DNA of 64,000 bases from Ureibacillus thermophilus (GCF_004331915.1 NZ_CP036528.1:2400273-2464272); one strand, 5' to 3'; counted from the stretch's first letter, positions 38,191 through 47,056 are shown. The notes: generated from the letters alone by a model not told the origin. Numbers and translations are program-made.

Positions 38191-39330
38191 ATGTTAGCAG
38201 TGGCTGAAATTCATTATATCAGATATGAAGCAAACCAAAAAGGATGTTCCTATTCCGATATTGCCAAAAGAATGAATCGTGATCCAAGAACAGTGAAGAA
38301 GTATGCGGAAATGGAAGACTTCAATCCCTCAAAAGTTAAACAAACGAGAAAAGCGAAAGTGATGGATCCAGTGAAACCGATATTGGATCAATGGATTAAA
38401 GAGGACTTGACAAAGAAGAAAAAATATCGAAGAACTGCGAAACGAATGTATGAAATCTTAAAAGAAGAATATGGATTTACAGGTTCAGATCGTTCTGTTC
38501 GGCTCTATGTATCAAAAAGAAAACAAGAACTGCTCGAACAAAGTGAACCAGCTGCGTTACCTTTAGAATCGAAACCTGCAACGGCTCAAGTTGATTTTGG
38601 AGAAGCTCCTTTTCTCTATCAGGGGAAATACGTCGATTTTCCTTACCTGGTCGTTTCATTCCCTTACAGTAATGCGGCCTATGTGCAAGTCATGCCAGCT
38701 CAAAATCAAGAATGTTTCTTGGAAGGATTAAAACGAATCTTTCACTATATAGGAGGAGTTCCACGGGTTATTCGATTTGATAATCTTACTCCTGCAGTGA
38801 AAACGATTTTGCCAAACGGAGAACGAGAGCTGACAGAGACGTTTCAACGATTCGTTTTACATTATGGCTTTGAATGCGAGTTCTGCAACCCAGCCAGCGG
38901 AAATGAAAAAGGGAATGTCGAATCAAAGGTGAAATATATTCGAAACAATTTCTTTTTACCTGAACAAACCATCTATCAACTTGAAAGTTTTAATGAATCT
39001 TTATGGGAGAAATGTGAGAAGGACTGGAATCGTCCGCATTATGAGAAGGAGCGACTCATCGCTGAATTATTTGAAGAAGAACAAGCGTTATTTCTTCAAT
39101 TGCCAGCCAAAGAATTTGAATGTGTCCGATATGAGCAGGTCACGGCTGATAAGTACGGTTTCATCCATTTAGAAAACAAGGTATTTTATCAATTAATCAA
39201 TGGAAGAGGTATACGAGAGCCAATTGAACCGAAAAAACACGTTCCAGATATGCCGGAAGCCATCCGAGGAGTAAGGCATTATGACCGCCTATTCGAATCC
39301 CAAGGAGATGTGGCATCATGGAACAAATGA
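38191..39330 (+). CDS. istA: IS21-family transposase IstA
   Basis: This is the DDE transposase of the IS21-like element. An N-terminal helix-turn-helix (GCSYSDIAKRMNRDPRTVKKY) is followed by the rve integrase core with D135 (AQVDFGEAP), D197 (RFDNLTPAV) and E244 (GNVESK). The 379 residues are at the short end for IstA. The start at 38191 is the ATG with GGGAGG 11 bases upstream; an in-frame TTG at 38155 has no site. It overlaps istB by 13 bp. Confidence 0.9.
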   Translation: MLAVAEIHYIRYEANQKGCSYSDIAKRMNRDPRTVKKYAEMEDFNPSKVKQTRKAKVMDPVKPILDQWIKEDLTKKKKYRRTAKRMYEILKEEYGFTGSDRSVRLYVSKRKQELLEQSEPAALPLESKPATAQVDFGEAPFLYQGKYVDFPYLVVSFPYSNAAYVQVMPAQNQECFLEGLKRIFHYIGGVPRVIRFDNLTPAVKTILPNGERELTETFQRFVLHYGFECEFCNPASGNEKGNVESKVKYIRNNFFLPEQTIYQLESFNESLWEKCEKDWNRPHYEKERLIAELFEEEQALFLQLPAKEFECVRYEQVTADKYGFIHLENKVFYQLINGRGIREPIEPKKHVPDMPEAIRGVRHYDRLFESQGDVASWNK

Positions 39331-40037
39331 TGAAGGAATATGCCAAAAGACTAAAATTAAGCTGGATTCCAGCCAATTACCATACCATCCATGCGGAAAC
39401 AAAGGAGGAATTTTTACTGAAGCTGTTTGAACGAGAAGTGCAGCATCGAGATGAGAGAAGGATAAATTTACTACTAAAACAGGCGACATTGCCGAAAATT
39501 CCAAATAAACCTTATGATTGGCGGGAGATTCAACTAGCCCCAGGTATCACAAAAGATTATATTTTAGAAGGTGAGTTTACGAAAAATCAGGAAAACCTTA
39601 TCTTCTATGGCGGAGTGGGAACCGGTAAAACATTCCTTTCCACTCTCATCGCCCTCAATTTGATGAAAAAACAAGGAAAAAGAGTGAAGTTCTATACGGC
39701 CGCCTCCATTGTCAATGCTTTATTGGAGGCCAATGAAAAAGGTGACCTTGGTAAATTTCTCAATCAAATCGAAAAGTTGGATCTCTTGATTCTTGATGAA
39801 TTGGGCTATATTCCATTGCATAAACAGGGGGCAGAGTTATTATTTCAAGTTATTTCCATGTGTTATGAAACCAAAAGCATCATTGTGACAACCAATTTAC
39901 CATTTAGCCAATGGAATAATGTCTTTGGCGATCCCATTTTAACAGAGGCCGTCATTGATCGGCTGATTCATCATTCTCATTTAATCATCTTCAATGGTGA
40001 AAGTCACCGATACAAAGACTCAATCTCTCAACGTTAA
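39318..40037 (+). CDS. istB: IS21-family helper ATPase IstB
   Basis: This AAA+ ATPase is a DnaC relative that selects targets and activates IstA. Walker A is GGVGTGKTFLS (K104) and Walker B is LLILDELGYIPL. The C-terminal ends with RLIHHSHLIIFNGESHRYKD. The 239-residue length is normal. Its start lies inside the end of istA. Confidence 0.93.
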   Translation: MEQMMKEYAKRLKLSWIPANYHTIHAETKEEFLLKLFEREVQHRDERRINLLLKQATLPKIPNKPYDWREIQLAPGITKDYILEGEFTKNQENLIFYGGVGTGKTFLSTLIALNLMKKQGKRVKFYTAASIVNALLEANEKGDLGKFLNQIEKLDLLILDELGYIPLHKQGAELLFQVISMCYETKSIIVTTNLPFSQWNNVFGDPILTEAVIDRLIHHSHLIIFNGESHRYKDSISQR

Positions 40038-40130
40038 CCATGGAATTTGGCAAGTGTGTGTATGCATTTTTAATTGCCATTTCATACAATTTCTACTTGC
40101 CAAAAACAAAAAAGGCTATCTCTTATGTAT

Positions 40131-40670
40131 TTACTTTTGTTCTTCCATACCTTTAAGAATTAGCTGCTTAATTTCGTCCAGCAACACATCAGAGTAAAGA
40201 CCCTTAATTTCCTCTAGCCGCTTCGTTTTCTCGTTCCAAATAGCAAACGAGTCAAAAAACCATTCTCCCTTGGATAGTAGCGGTCTTTTTAAACGAATAC
40301 GAGAATCATATACGAAGGGGAAGGAATGAAAGGAAGCCCTTACTTCCATGAATTGATACAGTTTCTTCATTACCACATCCTTCTTAATAAAAACTCGTTC
40401 CAACTCCACTCCATCGATCATGTGAGATTCACCCGCTTTATGGTTTATTCGTTTCACCGCTTTCTGCTGTTCCCATCACATAGTGTTTGCTACTTCTAAG
40501 AAACCATCGACTTTTTCTGTTTCGACACTAAATTCAGACAACAATTCCGCTATCTCTTTTACTCGATACAGAGAATGCTTTCTGTCCCCCTTCCCTGACC
40601 CGTTTTCCCCCTCTTTTCCAATTATTCACTATAACGTCTAGAAAATCCTTCCACTGAACATCCTATAAAT
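40131..40670 (-). pseudogene. broken gene of unknown family
   Basis: Reading leftwards, the frame that ends at 40131 stays open for about 160 codons back to about 40620, except for one TGA near 40473 (context ANTM-stop-WEQQKAV). A one-base shift near 40610 would join it to a further stretch (VQWKDFLDVIVNNW). Both parts have natural protein-like composition (LYRVKEIAELLSEF; RIRLKRPLLSKGEWFF; LYSDVLLDEIKQLI). The part after the TGA could still be made as about 79 residues from the ATG behind AAGGA. I do not recognise the family. It lies between the IS21 element and the duplicated gene and probably is a casualty of island turnover. Confidence 0.45.
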
Positions 40671-40981
40671 AGAAAAAAATCAAGCAAGATCTTTAGCATC
40701 ATCAGCGGATTCCTTGTTGTCGTAGCCATATTCTGTTTAGAATACTCTCACTACAAATATAGATACAAAACTTTTCGTTTTAGTTAGAGCATGTATCTAA
40801 TACAATTATTTAAAAATGAAAAATGATTAAGAATTAGACTTGGCAAATCACTTCGCGTGATGATCGCTACTATCAATTTGCCGGATGAGATGATTAAATA
40901 ATTCTAGATGAGGCAAAAACATAATAAAACCAACCAATCGATCCGGCAGCATTAATAAAACAAGCATAGAGGTGTATTCAA
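40671..40981. other. intergenic stretch with a membrane-protein fragment
   Basis: A plus-strand frame (about 40639-40785) without a start codon encodes a basic stretch, then a hydrophobic segment (IISGFLVVVAIFCLEY) and a basic tail. It looks like the last part of a lost membrane protein. Between 40840 and 40910 an imperfect inverted repeat (TGGCAAAT, ATTTGCC) is present. AGAGGTG at about 40966 is the ribosome binding site of the next gene. I see nothing else. Confidence 0.35.
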
Positions 40982-41554
40982 ATGGATGCTTTACTAAGAA
41001 TTGATGCCCAAATAAAACAATGCATCGAAGACTTTAATAACTCTATAAAAAAACAAGAGCATTTAATGGAACAATTAAATCAGTTAATAAAAGAAAAAGA
41101 AGAACACACGATACCTCTAGTATCAACTGTTAGAAAATTAATCGAACACGGTCTAAGCCGAGATGAAATTCTAGATATAACGAATATTTCATCAGAAGAA
41201 TTGGATCGCATTGTTTCTAAAGATAGACGCTGCCAACTACCGTATATTTATTTAAACGATGAGGAATCGAAAGAATTTGAGAAACTGCTTGAGGATATTC
41301 ATAAGTCAAAGGATATATATGAACTAATCAATGCAGAAAAAGAAAGAGAAAGGATCAAGTTCATTCATCGCGTCTTGCTTCGATATCAGAAAGAGATGGA
41401 TCTATTATCCCCACAAGAAAAAGAAGATAGCGGCGAAAAGATGGTGAAATACTTGGAAAGAGCAGTTAAAAGCGAACAGGCTAAAAGTGCTTATTCTTCA
41501 CTGGTCCGTTTTTGGAAACGAGATAAAACGGAAAAGAGAAGAAGTTTTGATTAA
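40982..41554 (+). CDS. hypothetical protein, duplicated island gene (copy 1)
   Basis: I do not recognise this 190-residue protein. It is highly charged. Residues 8-40 form a probable coiled coil (IKKQEHLMEQLNQLIKEKEE). Residues 45-80 (TVRKLIEHGLSRDEILDITNISSEELDRIV) look like a small helix-turn-helix of the type found at the ends of Rpn/PD-(D/E)XK proteins. The rest is helical and ends in a basic tail. No signal peptide or membrane segment is visible. Codons 11-173 recur at 43288-43777 with about 96% identity. It points towards the PLD-nuclease gene, which is convergent with it. Confidence 0.6.
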   Translation: MDALLRIDAQIKQCIEDFNNSIKKQEHLMEQLNQLIKEKEEHTIPLVSTVRKLIEHGLSRDEILDITNISSEELDRIVSKDRRCQLPYIYLNDEESKEFEKLLEDIHKSKDIYELINAEKERERIKFIHRVLLRYQKEMDLLSPQEKEDSGEKMVKYLERAVKSEQAKSAYSSLVRFWKRDKTEKRRSFD

Positions 41555-41590
41555 AGTCTCAGATAACTAGATATCATCCATTTCAGGGGA

Positions 41591-41714
41591 AAGCCATTGT
41601 CGCTTTGCCTTTTTTCTTTTTAATTGAAGAAAGGAAAAAGAAAAGCCCCGCAGAGATTTCTCTCCGCAGAGCTTTTCGACATATTTTGATAATCTTCGGG
41701 CGGTGACAGGCACC
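41591..41714. repeat. island repeat R, copy 1
   Basis: About 120 bases beginning CATTGTCGCTTTGCC contain a run of T, a GC-rich hairpin (AAAAGCCCCGCAGAG ... GCTTTT) and end in GTGACAGGCAC. The same block recurs at 43153-43280 in the same orientation. The two copies flank the PLD-nuclease gene. Confidence 0.7.
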
Positions 41715-41750
41715 TATTCCAGTGACAGGCACAGATCAAAGAAAAGGAAA

Positions 41751-41778
41751 GGAATCAGAGCTGTTTAGCCCTGATTCC
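41751..41778 (-). terminator. probable terminator of the PLD-nuclease gene
   Basis: GGAATCAG pairs with CTGATTCC around a 12-base loop. On the minus strand TTTCCTTTTCTTT follows. A second inverted repeat (GGGATCG/CGATCCC, 41812-41839) lies between it and the gene's stop. The gap 41555-41864 holds no gene. Confidence 0.55.
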
Positions 41779-41864
41779 TTCGGGTTAACCGATTTTATAT
41801 TGTCTACTTTTGGGATCGCAATGCAAAGGCACCGATCCCAATCGCCTTTTACTATTATTGATAC

Positions 41865-43043
41865 TTATCCTAGCTGAATATACCCATATTTAGTAAACAG
41901 CTTATCTAGCTCTTTCATCAGATAGTCTCTCGCTTCACTTGTAATACGAATGTGTGACCTTCTAAAATGCATACTGTGTAATGTTTTTAAGCTAACATTT
42001 GACTTTTGTTGCAATGAAGGATACGTTGCTTTTCCAAGGCTGGCATATAAGTCAATTAAACGAATGCCATTCTTAATCGGAGCCTTAACTGCTTTACCAC
42101 CTGTAAACTCTACAAAGTATGGAAACCTTTCTTTCCAAGGTTCTTCTTTTATTTCACTAGCATCAGCAACATTGTCATGATGATATCCATCTGTTCGAGC
42201 ATACCCAACAATCATCGGGGTTGGCTGGTTATTTTCATCGAAGCTAACAATAGTCAAAAATAACAAATCGCCTTTTTTGATACCACTTGGTCTTGTTGGA
42301 AAAAATGTTCGATTAAGATCTCTTTTCCGTACACCCTTCATTTCTTGATAATCCAAATGATTAGGAATGCGGTCTTCCCCAGTCCCTTCAAATTTCAGCC
42401 AAACTTCTTCCTGTGTTAAGCTAATCTTTGGCGTACTTTGGATAAACTCTTCAAAAGAATCTAGTTTAACAATCTTAGAAAGCTTCACACCCTTTTTTGC
42501 TTCATTCGAGTAAGTAACGGATTTATCCTTTCTATTAGGGGCTATTTTACGAATTGCCTCTTTTTCCTCATCAATCCATTCTTGTATAACTAAACCGCCC
42601 CCTGCATTTTCAATCCTTGATAACAAATCATTAAAGTATTCTATACATTTGGATGCAATTTCTGGCTCATTGCTCAGTAAAACTGCAATCTCATGGTTTG
42701 ATACAAAACCACCGTGAGTAAAGTTTGCCGAACCAATAATGACAGAATGAGAATCAAACATATACAGTTTAGAATGCAAATCTATCAAAGCATATATTTT
42801 CGCCCCAGCGTGCAGTAACTTTTCAAGACCAAAGACACTACTGACATTTTCAATGAATTCTTCTCGATAAAATCGGGTGATTATGTTACATTTTACATTA
42901 GGATTTTGAATAAGCCAATCCGCCAACCTAGAAGCAGTCTGCATACCAATAAAAGGAGAAATAATATTGAGTTTCGCTTCGGTCATATCCAACAACTCAT
43001 TAAATTGATCTAATAAATCATTGGTAACTAAATGAACTGACAT
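41865..43043 (-). CDS. phospholipase D-like nuclease with a C-terminal PUA/EVE-like region (inferred)
   Basis: The 392-residue protein has one HKD motif: H90, K92 and D97 in DLHSKLYMFD, followed by IIGSANFTHGGF. This is the PLD phosphodiesterase signature, seen in BfiI/NgoFVII-type nucleases that act as dimers. Residues about 200-350 hold a beta-rich segment (VWLKFEGTGED, IKKGDLLFLTIVSFD, PMIVGYARTDGYHHD) that reads like a PUA/EVE-type domain, perhaps recognising modified nucleic acid; this is inference. The tail (SHIRITSEARDYL) may bind DNA. The start is the ATG at 43043 with GAGGTG 7 bases upstream; the frame extends to 43283 but that part lies in repeat R. It lacks a methyltransferase partner. 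A defence function is plausible, not proven. Confidence 0.72.
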   Translation of the reverse strand: MSVHLVTNDLLDQFNELLDMTEAKLNIISPFIGMQTASRLADWLIQNPNVKCNIITRFYREEFIENVSSVFGLEKLLHAGAKIYALIDLHSKLYMFDSHSVIIGSANFTHGGFVSNHEIAVLLSNEPEIASKCIEYFNDLLSRIENAGGGLVIQEWIDEEKEAIRKIAPNRKDKSVTYSNEAKKGVKLSKIVKLDSFEEFIQSTPKISLTQEEVWLKFEGTGEDRIPNHLDYQEMKGVRKRDLNRTFFPTRPSGIKKGDLLFLTIVSFDENNQPTPMIVGYARTDGYHHDNVADASEIKEEPWKERFPYFVEFTGGKAVKAPIKNGIRLIDLYASLGKATYPSLQQKSNVSLKTLHSMHFRRSHIRITSEARDYLMKELDKLFTKYGYIQLG

Positions 43044-43152
43044 AGTTTGACACCTCTTTTTACCCTTAATTTGCAACAAGCATTTCCTAAAGCCTAATTC
43101 AACAAGATATAGCTTTAATCCTTCCATTATTCGTGCATCGTTACTTTTCCAG

Positions 43153-43280
43153 AAGCCATGTCGCTTTGCCTTTTTTCTTTTTAATCGAAGGAAAGGAAGG
43201 AAAAGGAAAAGCCCCGCAGAGATTTCTCTCCGCAGAGCTTTTCGACATATTTCGATAATCTTCGGGGCGTGCCAGGCACG
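43153..43280. repeat. island repeat R, copy 2
   Basis: This direct repeat of the block at 41591-41714 has a few insertions and ends in GTGCCAGGCAC instead of GTGACAGGCAC. It abuts the truncated copy 2 of the hypothetical gene. It lies upstream of the PLD gene, so the promoter of that gene may lie in or near it. Confidence 0.7.
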
Positions 43281-43287
43281 CATCCCG

Positions 43288-43942
43288 AATAAAACAATGC
43301 ATCGAAGACTTCAATAACCTTATAAAACAACAAGGGCATTTAGTCGAACAATTAAATCAGTTAATAAAAGAAAAAGAAGAACACTCGATACCTCTAGTAC
43401 CAACCATTCAAAAATTAATCGAACACGGTCTAAGCAGAGATGAAATTCTAGATATAACGAATATTTCATCAGAAGAATTTGATCGCATTGTTTCTAAAGA
43501 TAGACGCTGCCAACTACCGTATATTTATTTAAACGATGGGGAATCGAAAGAATTTGAGAAACTGCTTGAGGATATTCATAAGTCAAAGGATATATATGAA
43601 CTAATCAATGCAGAAAAAGAAAGAGAAAGGATCAAGTTCATTCATCGCGTCTTGCTTCGATATCAGAAAGAGATGGATCTATTATCCCCACAAGAAAAAG
43701 AAGATAGCGGCGAAAAGATGGTGAAATACTTGGAAAGAGCAGTTAAAAGCGAACAGGCTAAAAGTGCTTATTCTTCAGGTACTTGTCCAAATGGTGTGGC
43801 GTTTCTAAATTGTTGCACGGTCCATTGTGCAGTAGGATTAGTTGTAACGCCAAATGAAACAATTTCACAAGCTTTTCACAATAATTTAAATCCTTTGTAT
43901 AAGAAAAAATCTTGTACAAAGGATTTTTTATTTTCATCCTAA
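43288..43942 (+). pseudogene. truncated copy 2 of the 190-residue hypothetical gene
   Basis: From 43288 to 43777 the DNA aligns without gaps to 41011-41500. The frame is open, but the first ten codons and the start codon are missing because repeat R was joined in their place. After SAYSS the reading frame continues into unrelated sequence (GTCPNGVAFLNCC) until a stop at 43942. No good start exists upstream; a short protein from the ATG at 43652 is unlikely. Nearly all differences from copy 1 lie in the first half; the last 240 bases are identical. Confidence 0.75.
43888..43926 (+). terminator. terminator at the end of copy 2
   Basis: AAATCCTTTGTA pairs perfectly with TACAAAGGATTT around a 15-base loop; TTTATTTT follows. 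It lies in the non-homologous tail of copy 2. Confidence 0.78.
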
Positions 43943-44145
43943 TTACTGAAATAATAGTATTATTAATGAATTGAAACTATATATTCTAAAAGTTACATAT
44001 GTGACGGAAATCATTGAAGATTGTACTTTTGTTAGATTTATCCATATGTACTGTATGAAATTTGTTATAATTTATATAAAGATAACTGGAGGAAAAGTTA
44101 TTTCTATTTCTAGAAGAATTGTATTAGCAAGGGGTTGAAAAATAA

Positions 44146-44856
44146 TTGTCCAAAATCATAACGACCACTCCTATTCTAATAAAATTTACTACTTTTGAAT
44201 TTGCAAAGAGTTTATGCAATGGTGAGATTTATATGAATCCTCTTAATTACTTTAGAGGAATAGATGATGGAAATGTAAAAGGTGATCTTTATGAAGGGAC
44301 AGATGGCATCATTGCAAATGATGATATTGATAGAACTTTACCATCATTAGGACTAAATCTATCTAGACAATTTAAAGAGCATATAATTGGTGGTATTTCG
44401 ATGTTAAGTGAAGAACAAAAGTACTGTAAAATATTTTGCATGTATGAATTAAATGTTGATTTTGAGAATAATTTTGTTGCCCCAATTGATGAGAGAATAA
44501 AAGACTTTGGGGATACATTTTTATTAATTACCGATTTCATCGAGTTCCGTCATAGAATCGTTCATGCATTAAATACAGGTAGTTATAATGTTCGATCATT
44601 TACAGGAGATAGGGTTAACTATTATAAACCTAATTGTTCTACTGATAATTTAGGACCTTTTGCAAAATTAGATTTATATAGTTGGCAAAATGAGTTCAGA
44701 TTACTTGCCGAACCGATTGATTATTCATTGGAACCCCTTGTTCTTAAAATCGGAGATATTTCAGATATTTCGATTATCGGTTCAACTGATAGATTAATAA
44801 ATGAAATAAAATTTAAGCAAGATCGTCAGCTATATATACCGAAATATGAATTATAG
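44146..44856 (+). CDS. hypothetical protein of 236 residues
   Basis: I do not recognise it by name. The order is an N-terminal hydrophobic strand (ILIKFTTFEFAKSLCNGEIYMNPLNYFRGID), an acidic stretch (DLYEGTDGIIANDDID), a middle part with CKIFCMYEL, and a late motif (LYSWQNEFRLLAEPI). This order (K-F-T, N-x-L-x-Y-F-R, then E-F-R) recalls small proteins encoded in phage and island contexts, related in pattern to DUF2971-like sequences. No membrane segment is seen. The start is probably the TTG at 44146 with AAGGGG 11 bases upstream. A stronger GGAGG at about 44088 has no start codon behind it. TATAAT at 44066-44071 may be the -10 box. Confidence 0.6.
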   Translation: MSKIITTTPILIKFTTFEFAKSLCNGEIYMNPLNYFRGIDDGNVKGDLYEGTDGIIANDDIDRTLPSLGLNLSRQFKEHIIGGISMLSEEQKYCKIFCMYELNVDFENNFVAPIDERIKDFGDTFLLITDFIEFRHRIVHALNTGSYNVRSFTGDRVNYYKPNCSTDNLGPFAKLDLYSWQNEFRLLAEPIDYSLEPLVLKIGDISDISIIGSTDRLINEIKFKQDRQLYIPKYEL

Positions 44857-44956
44857 TAGCAGAGGTGCATGCGCAATGAGAACAAGGCTAATATTGCAGA
44901 AAGAAGGTAAAACTGTATTTTCCCTGAAATGTAAAACACCTGTAACCGTCAAGTAG

Positions 44957-45027
44957 AATTAAACAATTTTCCACAAATAATTTTAAACAGTTTTCTACAA
45001 TTAAGATTCAACAGTTTGCTAAATTAA
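44957..45027. repeat. three imperfect 24-bp tandem repeats
   Basis: Units start at 44957, 44981 and 45005. Each contains (T)AAACA-(G/A)TTTtCtACAA or a variant. Such multiple repeats preceded by GTAACCGTCAAGTAG (about 44943) resemble the ends of IS21-like elements, so this may be a relic of a lost element. The 173 bases 44857-45030 hold no gene. Confidence 0.5.
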
Positions 45028-45040
45028 AATAATACCTTCC

Positions 45041-45300
45041 GCACGAATTATGGGGGCATCCGCACGAATTGGGATTGTATCCGCACGAATTATGGGGCAT
45101 ACTCACGAATTGGGATTGTATCCGCACGAATTGTGGGGGCATACGCACGAATTGGGATTGTATCCGCACCAATTGTGGGGGCATACGCACGAATTGGGAT
45201 TGTATCCGCACGAATTATGGGGATATACGCACGAATTGGAATTGTATCCGCACGAATTGTGGAGGCATACGCACGAATTGGGATTGTATCCGCACGAAAT
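45041..45300. repeat. array of thirteen 21-bp repeats (alternating A and B types)
   Basis: GCACGAATT or a one-base variant recurs at 45041, 45062, 45083, 45103, 45124, 45145, 45166, 45187, 45208, 45229, 45250, 45271 and 45292: steps of 21 bases with one of 20. Units alternate between type A (continuing RTGGGGGCATac or atc) and type B (continuing GGGATTGTATcc), so the higher-order period is 42. Several reading frames stay open simply because 42 is a multiple of three. No promoter or ribosome binding site suggests translation. It lies between the 236-residue gene and tyrS. Confidence 0.9.
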
Positions 45301-45329
45301 AATGCAACCTCCCCTGCTCCCGTTACAAA

Positions 45330-45364
45330 TAAAAAAAAGCGAATAGGAATTTTACCCATTCGCT
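45330..45364 (-). terminator. tyrS terminator
   Basis: On the minus strand AGCGAATGGG pairs with CCTATTCGCT and eight T residues follow. It lies 15 bases past the tyrS stop. Confidence 0.88.
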
Positions 45365-45378
45365 CTTACCTTCTTACT

Positions 45379-46662
<1,284 letters not shown>

Positions 46663-46723
46663 CTACTTGATTGTTTTCGTCAAAAAATGGGATATATCGT
46701 AAATAGACTTTCCAAAATAAAAT

Positions 46724-46967
46724 AAAAAAACTGCATGCAACAAATGCATGCAGGGACGCTCATCACGTGGTACCACCCGGCTTGGAGAAAATCTCCCACT
46801 CCTTGTTCCTTATCGCGGAAAACGTTCAAGCTCCAAGAACGTAATTCATGTTTTCATTATGACTGGCTTGCACCATCCGCCAGCTCTCTAAAACAGGGAA
46901 TGAAAACACTACTGCAATCTCTTCAACGCTTGAAAATGTTGATTTTACATACAAAGCTTCATCAAAT
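46724..46967 (-). promoter_or_regulatory. T-box riboswitch (tyrosine) of tyrS
   Basis: On the minus strand the T-box core GGGTGGTACCACG is at 46766-46779, followed by the terminator stem CTGCATGC...GCATGCAG (46731-46753) and a T-run (46724-46730). Upstream, the stem I region carries GAGAGCTGG...CCAGTC. A TAC triplet at 46841-46843 is placed to be the tyrosine specifier codon. Uncharged tRNA-Tyr should stabilise the antiterminator and allow tyrS transcription. Confidence 0.92.
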
Positions 46968-46995
46968 ATTCTACATGTAAAATTTTCTTTGTCAA
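46968..46995 (-). promoter_or_regulatory. tyrS T-box promoter
   Basis: TTGACA (46990-46995) and TAGAAT (46968-46973) are 16 bases apart on the minus strand. It lies immediately upstream of the T-box leader. Confidence 0.75.
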
Positions 46996-47056
46996 CAACT
47001 ATATTCTGAGTATATGGAATTATGCTATAATAAACAAGATTTCAGGAGGGGTGTGT

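Larger units (their letters stand above)
38118..40056 (+). mobile_element. IS21-family insertion sequence
   Basis: The element contains istA and istB in the usual overlapping order. The inverted ends are CACTTGCCAAcATTCC (38118-38133) and, reversed, CACTTGCCAAATTCC (40042-40056). A third copy of ACTTGCCAA lies just outside at about 40098. The exact ends may extend a few bases and I see no clear target duplication. Both genes are intact, so it may be active. Confidence 0.82.

Noticed and set aside
43044-43283. N-terminal extension of the PLD-nuclease by 80 codons
   Set aside because: It would be encoded by repeat R2, and the ATG at 43043 has its own GAGGTG site.
43652-43942. A 96-residue gene starting inside copy 2
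   Set aside because: It is the tail of the truncated duplicate joined to unrelated sequence; no ribosome binding site precedes 43652.
45041-45300. CRISPR array
   Set aside because: Repeats are adjacent with no spacers of unique sequence and no cas genes are present.
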